This document shows, one piece after another, positions 27,401-39,170 of a stretch of 64,000 nucleotides of DNA (position 1 is its first letter; every line of letters starts with the position of its first letter). The DNA is taken from contig NZ_JACICD010000003.1 in NCBI RefSeq assembly GCF_014195655.1, forward strand, positions 372,001 to 436,000, given 5' to 3'. The notes under the pieces are model-generated. The model saw only the letters and a program-made list of their open reading frames with translations, was not told the DNA's origin and made no database searches. Made by a program: the position numbers and the translations under genes. This stretch comes from Ancylobacter tetraedralis (lineage in GTDB: Bacteria; Pseudomonadota; Alphaproteobacteria; Rhizobiales; Xanthobacteraceae).

Positions 27401-28708
27401 GTGATCCCGCGCTATACCCGCCCCGAGATGGCCGCCATCTGGGAGCCGCAGACCCGCTTCCGCATCTGGTTCGAGATCGAGGCGCACGCCACCGATGCGC
27501 TGGCCGAGATCGGCGTGGTGCCGAAGGAGGCCGCGGCGAAGATCTGGGAGATGGCGAAGGACGCCACATTCGATGTCGATCGCATCGACGAGATCGAGGC
27601 GGTGACCAAGCATGACGTCATCGCCTTCCTCACGCATCTCTCCGAGATCGTCGGGCCGGAGGCGCGTTTCGTCCATCAGGGCATGACCTCATCGGACGTG
27701 CTGGACACCTGCCTCAACGTGCAGTTGGTGCGCGCCGCCGATATCCTGATCAAGGATGTCGACCGCCTGCTGGCGGCCCTTGAGACCCGCGCCTTCGAGC
27801 ACAAGCTCACCCCGACCATCGGCCGCTCGCATGGCATTCATGCCGAACCGACCACGTTCGGCCTCAAGCTGGCGCAGGCCTATGCCGAGTTCACCCGCAA
27901 CCGTGCCCGGCTGGTCGCGGCGCGCGAGGAAGTGGCCACCTGCGCCATCTCCGGCGCGGTCGGCACCTTCGCGCAGATCGACCCGCGGGTTGAGGAATAT
28001 GTGGCGGAGAAGATGGGGCTGAAGGTCGAGCCGGTCTCGACCCAGGTCATCCCGCGCGACCGCCACGCCGCCTATTTCGCCGCGCTCGGCGTGGTCGCCT
28101 CCTCGATGGAGCGCGTCGCCATCGAGATCCGCCATCTGCAGCGCACCGAGGTTCTGGAGGCCGAGGAATTCTTCTCCGCCGGCCAGAAGGGCTCGTCGGC
28201 CATGCCGCACAAGCGCAACCCGGTGCTGACCGAGAACATTACCGGCCTCGCCCGCCTCGTGCGCGGCATGGTCACGCCGGCGCTGGAGAATGTGGCGCTG
28301 TGGCACGAGCGGGACATCTCGCACTCCTCGGTGGAGCGCATGATCGGCCCCGACGCCACGGTGACGCTCGATTTCGCGCTGAACCGGCTTGCCGGCGTGG
28401 TCGAAAAGCTGCTGGTCTACCCCGAGACCATGCAGAGGAATCTCGACCGCCTCGGCGGGCTGGTGCACTCCCAGCGGGTGCTGCTGGCGCTCACCCAGAA
28501 GGGGGCGAGCCGCGAGGACGCGTATCGGCTGGTGCAGCGCAACGCCATGCCGGTCTGGCGCGGCGAAGGCGAGTTCCAGACGCTGCTGACCCATGACGCG
28601 GATGTGCGCCACTATCTGTCGGCCGAGGAGATCGCCGAGAAATTCGATCTCGGCTACCACCTCAAGCATGTCGACACGATCTTCCGCCGCGTGTTCGGGC
28701 GGGTCTGA
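27401..28708 (+). CDS. purB: Adenylosuccinate lyase
   Basis: 435 aa fumarase-superfamily enzyme that performs two fumarate-releasing steps in purine synthesis (SAICAR to AICAR, adenylosuccinate to AMP). It starts with GTG, giving the typical MIPRYTRPEM. Conserved elements are VHQGMTSSDVLDTC, TIGRSHGIHAEPTTFG with the catalytic His, and the superfamily signature GSSAMPHKRNPVLTEN. The other pur genes in the window (purC, purSQL) lie 5 kb downstream in a separate cluster. A perfect hairpin follows. Confidence 0.96.
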   Translation: MIPRYTRPEMAAIWEPQTRFRIWFEIEAHATDALAEIGVVPKEAAAKIWEMAKDATFDVDRIDEIEAVTKHDVIAFLTHLSEIVGPEARFVHQGMTSSDVLDTCLNVQLVRAADILIKDVDRLLAALETRAFEHKLTPTIGRSHGIHAEPTTFGLKLAQAYAEFTRNRARLVAAREEVATCAISGAVGTFAQIDPRVEEYVAEKMGLKVEPVSTQVIPRDRHAAYFAALGVVASSMERVAIEIRHLQRTEVLEAEEFFSAGQKGSSAMPHKRNPVLTENITGLARLVRGMVTPALENVALWHERDISHSSVERMIGPDATVTLDFALNRLAGVVEKLLVYPETMQRNLDRLGGLVHSQRVLLALTQKGASREDAYRLVQRNAMPVWRGEGEFQTLLTHDADVRHYLSAEEIAEKFDLGYHLKHVDTIFRRVFGRV

Positions 28709-28727
28709 TAAAAAAGACGATGCCTGA

Positions 28728-28757
28728 CGAAAAAAGGGCGGCTCCGAGCCGCCCTTT
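28728..28757. terminator. Bidirectional terminator between purB and SH3 protein gene
   Basis: AAAGGGCGGCT pairs with AGCCGCCCTTT around CCG, with an extra A-run on the left side, so it can end purB (plus) and the converging SH3-domain gene (minus). Confidence 0.75.
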
Positions 28758-28780
28758 CCCAACATGGCGCTCAACCCGGA

Positions 28781-29602
28781 TCACCGACCGGGGAAGCCGC
28801 GTCCGCCAATGCCGCCGCCGCGATAGCCGCCGCCCCCGCCAAAGCCACCCATCGGCCGGTACATGACCGGGCGCGGACCGGCGAACCCGCCGCGATAGCC
28901 GGGAGCACCCCGATACATCGCGCCGCCGCGATAGACCGGACCACCGCGATAGCCGGGTCCGCCGCGATAGACCGGGCCGCCGCGATAACCGGGACCGGCC
29001 CAGGCGCCCCAGTTGGGCGGACGCGGACCCGCTCCGGCCCAGCCCGGCGCGCCACCGCGCCAGCCCGGGGTGCGCCAATTCGCCGGCACGCCGCCGCCGC
29101 GACCATAGACAGGGCCACCGCGCCAGTTGCCGGGAGGAGGTCCGCCACGCCAGGTGCCGGGAGGCGGGCCCCAGTAATTGCCGCGCCCTCCCCAGTAACC
29201 GGGGCCGCCCCAGTAGCCGGGACCACCGCCCCAATAGCCGGGACCGCCCCAGCCCCAGCTGGAACCCGCAACGGCGCCCAGCGCGAACGCGCCGACGCCA
29301 AGGCCGATATTGCTGTCATACCCGTCATCGTAATAGCCGGGCTGGACCACGACATTGGTGCCGCCGCGGAACGACAGATAGTTCGCATTCACATAGCCAC
29401 CGGCCGCGCGGCACCAGTTGGACGTGCAGTTACCGGCATCGACCCGCGTGCCCGCCCGCAACGCGCCGATGACGGCGTAGCGTGTGCCGGGACCGCTGCG
29501 CACGTTCAGATCGGTGGTGACGACGGCAGGGCGGGCGATGGCCGCTGCGCTGCCGGCGATCAGCAGACCCACCGCGAGCATCAGGCTCTTGGGCAAACGC
29601 AT
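28781..29602 (-). CDS. Secreted SH3b-domain protein with Gly/Pro/Tyr repeats
   Basis: 273 aa exported protein. Signal peptide residues 1-24 (ending AAAIARPA), then one bacterial SH3 domain at about residues 27-75 (TTDLNVRSGPGTRYAVIGAL; two cysteines at NCTSNWC). The rest, residues ~90-273, is low-complexity: short Gly-Pro-Tyr-Trp repeats such as GPGYWGG and GGPVYRGGPGYRG in many copies. SH3b domains often bind cell-wall peptides, so an envelope role is likely but unproved. The next gene upstream on the same strand is a much larger protein with six related SH3b domains. Confidence 0.82.
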   Translation of the reverse strand: MRLPKSLMLAVGLLIAGSAAAIARPAVVTTDLNVRSGPGTRYAVIGALRAGTRVDAGNCTSNWCRAAGGYVNANYLSFRGGTNVVVQPGYYDDGYDSNIGLGVGAFALGAVAGSSWGWGGPGYWGGGPGYWGGPGYWGGRGNYWGPPPGTWRGGPPPGNWRGGPVYGRGGGVPANWRTPGWRGGAPGWAGAGPRPPNWGAWAGPGYRGGPVYRGGPGYRGGPVYRGGAMYRGAPGYRGGFAGPRPVMYRPMGGFGGGGGYRGGGIGGRGFPGR

Positions 29603-29773
29603 GGCACTTCTCCCTCGAACTTAACTGCGGGCGCGCGCGAGAAGATTCCCGGGTCTTCGCCCTCGCAGGCCTTCGCAGGCCGACACCTCAATGTGGTGTA
29701 GCAACCGTTTTCAGCGGAATTGGTTGCAATACCTACCCCGCCCGCGCCATCACGGCCGCGTCATCGCGCGCGC

Positions 29774-32395
29774 CTATGGACGCCAGACCACCGGACGCCC
29801 GTCATACCAGGGGCCGGCGGCATAGGGCCCCTGCCAGTGCGGGCCGAGGCCGGAATAGAAGCTCGCCCGCTGCGGCAGCGCGCCCTCCCCGCGGCGCGAC
29901 CCGTAGGTATTGCCGGCGCGGTCACCGAAGCGGGGCGCGTCGCCATAGCCGGGATGCATGTTCCAATAGGTCGGCCGCCCGCCCCAGTAGCTCGGGCGCG
30001 CACCCCAGTAGCTCGGGCGGTTGGCGCCATCCAGACCCGGCCCCCAATAGCCCGGCCCCCAGCTGGCCCGCCAGGTCGAGTCCCAGCCATAGCCGTAGCG
30101 TGGCACGGGCGCGACATAGCCGCCGCCCACATAGAGCGCCGGTCGCGCGGTGGGGCGGTCCCAGCCGCCGGTCCAGCCATCCACGACCGTGCCCACCGCC
30201 GCCGCCACCCCGACCACGGGCGCCGCCAGCGTGGCCAGCACCGCGCCGCCCAGCGTCGGTACGCCGGCAGCGGGATAGATGGGATAGGTGCCGCCCGGAA
30301 CGGTCTCGCCGGGATAGCTGACATAGGTCGGGGTCTGCGTGGCGGTGGGATAGGATGCCGAGGGATCGACATAGGACGCGTTGGCATAGCCCGCCGAGGC
30401 AAGGCTCGCGGGACGCACCACGACGCGCGTGGTGCCCGCGGGCGCACCCGCCATGTCCATGGCCGGCCCGGCCGCGAGCCGGCGGGCGTTCACATAGCCA
30501 TAGGGCGTTTCACACCACGCCCCGTCGCAACCGGCCAGATCGACCTTCGTGCCCGCCGCCAGCGTGCCGGTGACGGCATAGCCAGTGCCGGGGCCGCTGC
30601 GGATATTCGCCGCCGCGGTGGTGACGGTTGCCGCCGTGGTGGCCGCAGTGGTGGCGACGGGGGCAAGGCCTGCCTCGATCGCCGAATTCGCGGAAATCGA
30701 TCCGGCGGCAGCCCGCGAGATCGGCACGCTTGTGGCCGGCGGCGCGGAGGCCATGCCGATTCCCGGCGCATAGGCGCGGCCAGCCGGCGCGGCGGCCGTG
30801 GCGCGGTCGGTAGCGACGATCGGCGCCCCGGTCGCGGCCTGCGCCATCGGCGCCGTGCCGATTGCCGGCACCGGCTGGTCGCGTGTCGCGGACGGGGCGA
30901 CGGGGCGGACGCTGACACGGCCGATGCTGACATGGCGGACGCTGACATAGCCATATTGCGTCCGGCACCACGCACCGGCGCAGGATTCGATGTTCACCGG
31001 CATGCCGGCCGGAAGCGTGCCCAGCACGCCGTACCGTACGCCCGGCCCGGAGCGCGCCTTGACGCTGGCCGTCGTCGCCGCGTTGGCGGCGGATACGCCC
31101 GGAGCGACACCGAGCGACATATTCGGCTGGGTCTGAGGCGACAAGGTTTGCGGCGACAAGGTTTGCGGCGGCTGGGCCTGCGGCGGCAGCACCTGTGCCA
31201 CCGCGCCGCGCGAGAGCACATAGAGGCTGATATAGCCCTCGTTGGTCTGGCACCAGCCATTGGCACAGCCCGTCACCTCCACCTTCGTGGCGTCCGGCAG
31301 GGTCCCGGTGATGTCGTAGTCGGTGCCCGGCCCGGAACGCACATTGGCGGTGCCGATGGTGGTGCGCGGGCCGGCCATGCTGGCATTGTCGCTGGCACCA
31401 CCCGCCCCCAGCGTCACCGGCGCAGCTGCGGCCGCGCCGGCCCCATAGCCCAGCGCCGCCGCACCGCTCGCTGCCGGCATCGCAGAAGTCGGGGCGAGCG
31501 CGACAGCGGCGCGCGCGGCTACCGGTGGAGCCGCGATTGGTGGAGCGAGGGAAGGGGCAGCTGTCGCGGCCCCGCCGGGACCGGGCGCAGCCCGCGCGAT
31601 CTGGCGAGCGCTGACATAGCCGTATTGTGTCTGGCACCAGCTGCCCGCACAGGAGACGACGCTCACCGGGAAGCCCGATGGCAGCGTGCCGAGCACGCCA
31701 TAGCGTCCACCCGGCCCGGAGCGCACTGTCGCGTTCCGGGTCACGATCGCATTGGCGGGTGTCGCCGGAGCACCATCGGCGGAAGTTGACGGCTGAGCCT
31801 GCGGCGGCAGCACCTGCGCCACCGCGCCGCGTGAGAGCACATAGAGGCTGATATAGCCCTCGTTGGTCTGGCACCAGCCATTGGCGCAGCCCGTCACCTC
31901 CACCTTCGTGGCGTCCGGCAGCGTCCTGGTGATGTCGTAATCGGTGCCCGGCCCGGAACGCACATTGGCGGTGCCGATGGTGGTGCGCGGGCCGGCCATG
32001 CTGGCATTGTCGCTGGCGCCGCCGGTTCCGGCGGCAAGCACGGGCGCAGCGGCCGTCCCGGGCGCATAGCCCAGCGCCGCGGCACCGCTCACTCCCGGCA
32101 CCGCCATGGGTTGCGGCAGCGCCGGCGCGCCCTGCAGCACCGCGCCGGCACTGACATAGCCATATTGCGTGCGGCACCAGGCGCCGGCGCAGGAAACCAC
32201 GTCCACGGGTGTGCCCGCCACCAACGTGCCGAGCATCGCGTAATTCGCGCCCGGCCCCCCGCGCAGTTCCGCCGTGCGACCCATCGTGGCAGGCGCGGCG
32301 AAAGCGGCCAGCGTTCCGGCTGCGATCGTTCCGGCTGTCAGCGTCCCCGCGACCGCAACGCCGCTGGCCCGCGCGAAGGATGTCGTGAACCGCAT
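29774..32395 (-). CDS. Large secreted protein with six SH3b repeats
   Basis: 873 aa exported protein. The ATG at 32395 follows GGGGAGG and gives a signal peptide (VAVAGTLTAGTIAAGTLAAF, cleavage near AFA-AP); an upstream in-frame extension of 38 residues is rejected. It contains six SH3b domains with the recurring core RSGPG...Y.V.GTL....V.V..C...WC.T..GYVS, separated by Ala/Pro-rich linkers, and a C-terminal Gly/Tyr/Trp-rich tail of ~200 residues like that of the neighbouring SH3 protein. Repeats 2 and 4 are nearly identical at DNA level. Probably a cell-envelope or peptidoglycan-associated protein; function not known. Confidence 0.82.
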   Translation of the reverse strand: MRFTTSFARASGVAVAGTLTAGTIAAGTLAAFAAPATMGRTAELRGGPGANYAMLGTLVAGTPVDVVSCAGAWCRTQYGYVSAGAVLQGAPALPQPMAVPGVSGAAALGYAPGTAAAPVLAAGTGGASDNASMAGPRTTIGTANVRSGPGTDYDITRTLPDATKVEVTGCANGWCQTNEGYISLYVLSRGAVAQVLPPQAQPSTSADGAPATPANAIVTRNATVRSGPGGRYGVLGTLPSGFPVSVVSCAGSWCQTQYGYVSARQIARAAPGPGGAATAAPSLAPPIAAPPVAARAAVALAPTSAMPAASGAAALGYGAGAAAAAPVTLGAGGASDNASMAGPRTTIGTANVRSGPGTDYDITGTLPDATKVEVTGCANGWCQTNEGYISLYVLSRGAVAQVLPPQAQPPQTLSPQTLSPQTQPNMSLGVAPGVSAANAATTASVKARSGPGVRYGVLGTLPAGMPVNIESCAGAWCRTQYGYVSVRHVSIGRVSVRPVAPSATRDQPVPAIGTAPMAQAATGAPIVATDRATAAAPAGRAYAPGIGMASAPPATSVPISRAAAGSISANSAIEAGLAPVATTAATTAATVTTAAANIRSGPGTGYAVTGTLAAGTKVDLAGCDGAWCETPYGYVNARRLAAGPAMDMAGAPAGTTRVVVRPASLASAGYANASYVDPSASYPTATQTPTYVSYPGETVPGGTYPIYPAAGVPTLGGAVLATLAAPVVGVAAAVGTVVDGWTGGWDRPTARPALYVGGGYVAPVPRYGYGWDSTWRASWGPGYWGPGLDGANRPSYWGARPSYWGGRPTYWNMHPGYGDAPRFGDRAGNTYGSRRGEGALPQRASFYSGLGPHWQGPYAAGPWYDGRPVVWRP
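31177..31396. repeat. Internal direct repeat, copy A (SH3b repeat)
   Basis: About 220 bp, nearly identical to 31798-32017 (offset 621 bp; I count six mismatches). It encodes the same SH3b unit and linker in the large SH3b protein, so it reflects a recent duplication or gene conversion. Confidence 0.85.
31798..32017. repeat. Internal direct repeat, copy B (SH3b repeat)
   Basis: Second copy of the 220-bp repeat. In the aligned SH3b unit the protein differs by a single residue (TRTLPD here, TGTLPD in copy A); the other changes are silent, which suggests recent origin or ongoing homogenisation. Confidence 0.85.
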
Positions 32396-32560
32396 CGGCG
32401 CCTCCCCAACCGCCGCCCGCCCGCCTGGGCAGCAACGGCCATCCTCACGCTTGACCGGAATCCGGCGGTGGCGCAACGAAATGGGGAAAAGATGGTTGCC
32501 AACGTGCAACCCGCAGCATCGCCGCCCTGCGATTCGCCGGCGGCACGCGGAAATTCACGC

Positions 32561-32593
32561 AAAAAATCCCTCCCGGAGATGGCCCGGGAGGGA
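32561..32593 (-). terminator. Intrinsic terminator of the zeta-subunit gene
   Basis: Minus strand: TCCCTCCCGG pairs with CCGGGAGGGA around a 7-nt loop and is followed by six T's (AAAAAA at 32561-32566 on the plus strand). It lies 48 bp after the stop codon. Confidence 0.85.
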
Positions 32594-32640
32594 TGTTCCG
32601 CCGCTCTCACGGCGAGACGTGCCTCAGACGGAAGCCCGCC

Positions 32641-32964
32641 TCAGGTGCCGGATTTCAGCTGCGCCAAGGCCTGCTCAAGCAGTTCGTCCATGGTGCGGCG
32701 GATGCGGTGCTCGGAGACGTCGAGGCTCTTGGCCTCGAAATCGGCCTTCAGCTTGCGGAAGACGTCATCATCGCCGGCTTCCTCGAGGTCGGCCTCGATG
32801 AGCGTGCGAGCATAGGCATCGGCTTCCTCGCCCGTCAGACCCAGCTTGCCGGCGGCCCACAGGCCAAGCGCGCGGTTGCGGCGCGCGTGGGCCTTGAACT
32901 TCAAGGTCTCGTCATGGGCGTACTTGGCTTCGAACCCATCTTGGCGCTTATCGAATGTGCTCAT
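32641..32964 (-). CDS. F1Fo-ATP synthase inhibitor zeta subunit (DUF1476)
   Basis: 107 aa soluble helical protein of the DUF1476 family, the alphaproteobacterial ATPase inhibitor zeta subunit first shown in Paracoccus. The N-terminal segment (STFDKRQDGFEAKYAHDETL) is the inhibitory region that blocks F1-ATPase rotation in the hydrolytic direction; the rest (ARRNRALGLWAAGKLGLTGE; EHRIRRTMDELLEQALAQLK) is the four-helix anchor domain. Full length. Transcribed alone, divergent from purC, with its own strong terminator. Confidence 0.93.
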   Translation of the reverse strand: MSTFDKRQDGFEAKYAHDETLKFKAHARRNRALGLWAAGKLGLTGEEADAYARTLIEADLEEAGDDDVFRKLKADFEAKSLDVSEHRIRRTMDELLEQALAQLKSGT

Positions 32965-33355
32965 GGCTTCGCCCTGTCTCTAGGTCAGTCGCGGGCTTGA
33001 TTATCGCGCCCGGCCCCCCAAATCAACGCCATCGACGCCCCCACGCGGTGATGTAGGTCAATGTGACGCTTGGCCAAGGGGGTATCGGCGGCGCATGCGG
33101 AAGAGATCGCGCATTTGAAACCGACCCTGCGAAACCTACCATGTGAAACCAACAGGGCACGTGCACGAAACTTGCACGCTGTCACGTTTGTATCCGCTCC
33201 CCCGATCGGCTAGTGTCCGCCGGTGGGCGCCACCTACCGGCGATACGAATCGTCACGGCGCTCCATACCGCAGAAAATGCTCGGCGCCCCAGCCGCTAAC
33301 TCGGAACCGGAGCCCCGGCACCCTAATGGACTTCCTCAACCGACGGTACCCACCC
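32965..33355. other. Divergent intergenic region, zeta subunit / purC
   Basis: 391 bp between divergently transcribed genes. No RNA gene or protein gene can be supported. It must carry both promoters but I see no clear -35/-10 pair. An in-frame ATG for purC at 33326 falls here. Confidence 0.45.
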
Positions 33356-34135
33356 ATGAGCCGCCGCCGCCGCATTTATGAAGGTAAGGCGAAAGTCCTC
33401 TATGAGGGCCCTGAGCCTGGCACGCTGATCCAGCACTTCAAGGATGACGCCACTGCCTTCAACAACAAGAAGCACGACGTCATCGACGGCAAAGGCGTGC
33501 TGAACAACCGAATCTCGGAATATGTCTTCCTGAAGCTGAACGAGATCGGCGTTCCCACGCATTTCATCAAGCGGTTGAACATGCGCGAGCAGCTCATCCG
33601 CGAGGTCGAGATCATCCCGCTCGAAGTGGTCGTGCGCAACGTCGCCGCCGGCTCGCTGTCGACGCGGCTCGGTATCGAGGAAGGCACGCAGCTGCCCCGC
33701 TCGATCATCGAGTTCTATTACAAGAACGACGAGCTCAACGACCCGATGGTGTCGGAAGAGCACATCACGGCGTTCGGCTGGGCCACCACCCAGGAAATCG
33801 ACGACATCATCGCTCTCGCCATCCGCGTGAACGACTTCCTCTCCGGCCTGTTCCTCGGCGTCGGCATTCGCCTCGTCGATTTCAAGATGGAATGCGGCCG
33901 GCTGTGGGAAAACGATCTCATGCGGATCGTCGTGGCCGATGAGATCAGCCCCGATTCCTGCCGGCTGTGGGACATCAAGTCGAACGACAAGCTCGACAAG
34001 GACCGCTTCCGCCGCGACATGGGCGGCCTCGTCGAGGCCTATTCCGAAGTCGCGCGCCGTCTCGGCATCATTTCCGAGAACGAGCGGCTGCAGGGTGGCC
34101 CCGTGCTGGTGAAGTCCGAACAGCCCGAAAAGTGA
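33356..34135 (+). CDS. purC: Phosphoribosylaminoimidazole-succinocarboxamide synthase
   Basis: 259 aa SAICAR synthetase, the step joining aspartate to CAIR in purine synthesis. The start is set at [13 protein letters not shown], as in related proteins; an in-frame ATG at 33326 would add 10 residues and cannot be excluded. Motifs: [60 protein letters not shown] and the C-terminal [20 protein letters not shown]. Followed by a terminator-like hairpin, then purS. Confidence 0.95.
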   Translation: MSRRRRIYEGKAKVLYEGPEPGTLIQHFKDDATAFNNKKHDVIDGKGVLNNRISEYVFLKLNEIGVPTHFIKRLNMREQLIREVEIIPLEVVVRNVAAGSLSTRLGIEEGTQLPRSIIEFYYKNDELNDPMVSEEHITAFGWATTQEIDDIIALAIRVNDFLSGLFLGVGIRLVDFKMECGRLWENDLMRIVVADEISPDSCRLWDIKSNDKLDKDRFRRDMGGLVEAYSEVARRLGIISENERLQGGPVLVKSEQPEK

Positions 34136-34216
34136 GATGAACGCCCCCGGCCTCGCCATATTCGTGGGGCAGCCATCCACAATCGACCGTTGAGCCGTTC
34201 GCGGCCAAGTGATAGG

Positions 34217-34247
34217 CGGGGGCCCGCAAAGCCCCCGTTTCTGTTTT
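34217..34247 (+). terminator. Hairpin between purC and purS
   Basis: CGGGGGC pairs with GCCCCCG around a 7-nt loop, followed by TTTCTGTTTT. It may terminate or attenuate purC transcription before the purSQL genes. Confidence 0.6.
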
Positions 34248-34287
34248 CTCCCGTTCTCTTATCAAGAACGTCCTCGAGAGTGATCCC

Positions 34288-34530
34288 ATGAAGGCGCGCG
34301 TTCTCGTCACCCTGAAATCCGCCGTGCTCGACCCGCAGGGCAAGGCCATCGAGGGCGCCCTGCGCTCGCTGGGCGTGCCCGGCATTTCCAGCGTCCGCCA
34401 GGGCAAGGTGTTCGACGTCGAATTCGACGGATCCGACCCGGCCAAGGCCGAGGCGACGCTGAAGGACGCCTGCGAGAAGCTTCTCGCCAATACGGTGATC
34501 GAAACCTACCGCATCGAGTTCGTGGGCTGA
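34288..34530 (+). CDS. purS: Phosphoribosylformylglycinamidine synthase subunit PurS
   Basis: 80 aa small subunit of the three-part FGAM synthase (PurS-PurQ-PurL), which bridges the glutaminase PurQ and the synthase PurL. Conserved [33 protein letters not shown] and the C-terminal [10 protein letters not shown]. Separated by only 5 bp from purQ, and clearly co-transcribed with purQ and purL. Confidence 0.95.
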   Translation: MKARVLVTLKSAVLDPQGKAIEGALRSLGVPGISSVRQGKVFDVEFDGSDPAKAEATLKDACEKLLANTVIETYRIEFVG

Positions 34531-34535
34531 GCGCG

Positions 34536-35234
34536 ATGAAAGCGGCCGTCATCCTCTTTCCCGGCTCGAACCGCGAGGGCGATGTCGCCAGCGCGCTCAA
34601 GCATGTCACCGGCGTTACGCCCAGCATCGTCTGGCACGCAGACACCGAGCTGCCCGCCGGCACCGATCTCGTCGTGCTGCCCGGCGGCTTCTCCTATGGC
34701 GATTACCTGCGCTGCGGCGCCATTGCGGCGCGCGCCGCCATCATGGATGCCGTGCGCGCCCACGCGGCGCGCGGCGGGCTGGTGCTCGGCATCTGCAACG
34801 GCTTCCAGATCCTGTGCGAGAGCGGGCTGCTGCCCGGCGTGCTGGTGCGCAACGCGCGCCTGCGCTTCGTCTGCCGCGAGGCGCTGCTGAAGGTCGAGCG
34901 CAGCGACACGCCCTTCACCCGCCGCTACGCCAAGGGCGCGATCGTGCGTTATCCCGTGGCGCATGGCGAGGGCAACTACACCGCCGACACCGAGATGCTG
35001 AAGCGGCTTGAGGGCGAGGGCCGCGTGGTCTTCCGCTATGTCATGGCTGACGGCAAGCGGGACGATACGCAGGTGCTCAACGGCGCCGCCAATTCCATTG
35101 CCGGCATCGTCTCCGAAAAGCTCAACGTGCTCGGGCTGATGCCGCACCCCGAGAACCATGTCGACCCGCTGCTCGGGCCGACCGATGGACGCGCCTTGTT
35201 CGAAAGCATAGCGGGCGTGCTGGAGCGGGCCTGA
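34536..35234 (+). CDS. purQ: Phosphoribosylformylglycinamidine synthase subunit PurQ
   Basis: 232 aa class I glutamine amidotransferase that feeds ammonia to PurL. Motifs: [40 protein letters not shown], the nucleophile Cys in [20 protein letters not shown] (near residue 87) and the His/Glu dyad in [16 protein letters not shown] near residue 200. Full length; purL follows after 49 bp. Confidence 0.96.
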   Translation: MKAAVILFPGSNREGDVASALKHVTGVTPSIVWHADTELPAGTDLVVLPGGFSYGDYLRCGAIAARAAIMDAVRAHAARGGLVLGICNGFQILCESGLLPGVLVRNARLRFVCREALLKVERSDTPFTRRYAKGAIVRYPVAHGEGNYTADTEMLKRLEGEGRVVFRYVMADGKRDDTQVLNGAANSIAGIVSEKLNVLGLMPHPENHVDPLLGPTDGRALFESIAGVLERA

Positions 35235-35283
35235 GCCTTGCGCTCGCCCCCTCCCCGCCGCGCAACGGAATGACGGCCCTCGC

Positions 35284-37497
<2,214 letters not shown>

Positions 37498-37510
37498 GGG
37501 AGCATCCGCG

Positions 37511-37744
37511 ATGGCCATGGAAGCCACCGAAATCGAACGGCTGATCCGGGAGGGTCTGCCGGATGCGGCGGTCGAGATCCGCGACCTCGCCGGCGACGGC
37601 AATCATTATGCGGCGACCGTCGTGTCCGCGAGCTTTCGCGGCAAGAGCCGCGTGCAGCAGCACCAGATGGTCTATGCCACGCTGAAGGGCCAGATGGGCG
37701 GCATATTGCACGCGCTGGCGCTTCAGACCAATGTACCGGACTGA
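37511..37744 (+). CDS. BolA family protein
   Basis: 77 aa BolA-like protein. The family core is GDGNHYAATVVSASFRGKSR with the conserved His, followed by RVQQHQMVYATLKGQMGGIL, the class II KH-like fold. BolA proteins bind monothiol glutaredoxins through a shared iron-sulfur cluster; the partner grxD is encoded 84 bp downstream on the same strand, which supports this role in iron-sulfur trafficking or iron sensing. Confidence 0.93.
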   Translation: MAMEATEIERLIREGLPDAAVEIRDLAGDGNHYAATVVSASFRGKSRVQQHQMVYATLKGQMGGILHALALQTNVPD

Positions 37745-37828
37745 AGCTGGCGGCCGAGACTGCCAGGCCTCCCGTGAGGGAGGTCGCCACCCCCACTCGC
37801 GACGCCCGCACGGGCAGAGGGCAATGCC

Positions 37829-38167
37829 ATGAGCATTCACGATTTCATCGACAGCCAGGTGAAGAGCAACGACGTCGTCGTCTTCATGAAGGGCACGCCG
37901 CAATTCCCGATGTGCGGCTTCTCCGGCCAGGTCGCGCAGATCTTCACGCTGCTCGGCGTGGACTACAAGGGCGTCAACGTTCTGGATTCCGACGAGATGC
38001 GCCAGGGCATCAAGGAATTCACCAACTGGCCGACCATTCCGCAGATCTTCGTCAAGGGCGAGTTCATCGGCGGTTGCGACATCGTGCGCGAAATGTACCA
38101 GTCCGGCGAGCTGCAGGGCCTGCTGGAAGAGAAGGGCGTACCGGTGATGGGCCGCGCCACGGCGTGA
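37829..38167 (+). CDS. grxD: Monothiol glutaredoxin Grx4
   Basis: 112 aa monothiol glutaredoxin with the CGFS active site (QFPMCGFSGQVAQIF, Cys near residue 30) and glutathione-binding motifs NWPTIPQIFVKGEFIGGCDI. It carries a [2Fe-2S] cluster shared with BolA and delivers iron-sulfur clusters. Downstream of purL and bolA, an arrangement common in alphaproteobacteria. A UUCG-loop terminator follows. Confidence 0.95.
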   Translation: MSIHDFIDSQVKSNDVVVFMKGTPQFPMCGFSGQVAQIFTLLGVDYKGVNVLDSDEMRQGIKEFTNWPTIPQIFVKGEFIGGCDIVREMYQSGELQGLLEEKGVPVMGRATA

Positions 38168-38187
38168 GCCTGTCCACCCGCGGAACG

Positions 38188-38217
38188 AAAAAGGCCGTCC
38201 TTCGGGGCGGCCTTTTT
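38188..38217 (+). terminator. Intrinsic terminator after grxD
   Basis: AAAAAGGCCGTCC pairs with GGGCGGCCTTTTT around a TTCG tetraloop (one T-G pair), then TTAT. Textbook terminator. Confidence 0.9.
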
Positions 38218-38274
38218 TATGTCGGGATGCCGCGCCATGCCGGATTGCGCCGATGGCGGCCTTGCCGGGTCGCC

Positions 38275-38306
38275 CAACAAAAAAGCCGCCCCGAAGGGCG
38301 GCTTTT
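38275..38306 (-). terminator. Intrinsic terminator of rpsD
   Basis: AAAAGCCGCCC pairs with GGGCGGCTTTT around CGAA, with extra A's at 38279-38281 giving a T-run on the minus strand. It lies just past the minus-strand rpsD stop. Confidence 0.85.
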
Positions 38307-38338
38307 CCGTTTGGTCGCAGCTGGGTCGCAAGACCCGA

Positions 38339-38956
38339 TCAGCGCGAGTAATACTCGACGACCAGATTGGGCTCCATCACGACCGGATAGGGCACCTCGT
38401 TGAGCTCGGGCACGCGGACGAACTTGGCCGTCACCTTGTTGCCGTCGACTTCGAGATAATCCGGCACGTCACGCTCGCCCGAGGCGGCCGCTTCCATGAC
38501 CAGCGCGAGCTGCTTGGAGGCTTCCTTCACCTCGATCACGTCGCCGACCTTCACCTGGTAGCTCGGCACGTTGACGCGACGGCCGTTCACCTTGATGTGG
38601 CCGTGGCTCACGAACTGGCGGGCGGCGAACACGGTCGGGACGAACTTGGCGCGGTAGATCACGGCGTCGAGACGGCGCTCGAGGAGGCCGATCAGGTTGG
38701 CGCCGGTATCGCCCTTGAGGCGGGAGGCTTCGACATAGACGGCGTAGAACTGCTTCTCGCCGATCGAGCCGTAATAGCCCTTGAGCTTCTGCTTGGCGCG
38801 CAGCTGCACGCCGAAGTCGGAAACCTTGCCCTTGCGGCGCTGGCCGTGCTGGCCGGGGCCATATTCACGCTTGTTGATGGGGCTCTTCGGGCGACCCCAG
38901 ATGTTTTCGCCCATACGGCGGTCAAGCTTGTGCTTGGCTGCTACGCGCTTGCTCAT
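38339..38956 (-). CDS. rpsD: 30S ribosomal protein S4
   Basis: 205 aa primary rRNA-binding protein of the small subunit. The start at 38956 follows GAGAGGA and gives [20 protein letters not shown]; the long in-frame upstream region is not S4-like. Recognisable segments are [20 protein letters not shown], the S4 RNA-binding domain [20 protein letters not shown] and [20 protein letters not shown]. Codon use is highly biased as in ribosomal genes. Monocistronic with its own terminator. Confidence 0.97.
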   Translation of the reverse strand: MSKRVAAKHKLDRRMGENIWGRPKSPINKREYGPGQHGQRRKGKVSDFGVQLRAKQKLKGYYGSIGEKQFYAVYVEASRLKGDTGANLIGLLERRLDAVIYRAKFVPTVFAARQFVSHGHIKVNGRRVNVPSYQVKVGDVIEVKEASKQLALVMEAAASGERDVPDYLEVDGNKVTAKFVRVPELNEVPYPVVMEPNLVVEYYSR

Positions 38957-39170
38957 GCGCTGGTCCTCTCGCAAGTTGCGGGTTGGATCGCGCCCCCTCC
39001 TCTCCTCCCTGATGGAAGGCGACAGGTCATCCCCGAACGCGCCGGAGACATCCATGGGTGCGTGAAACGTAACACGGGGCCGTTGCCGACCCCGTGCGTG
39101 AGCGGGTGCATAGGCGGGAAAGGCCGGCAGGTCAAGGGCTGCGGCGGCGTCCCCGCCTTTGCGCCCGCAA

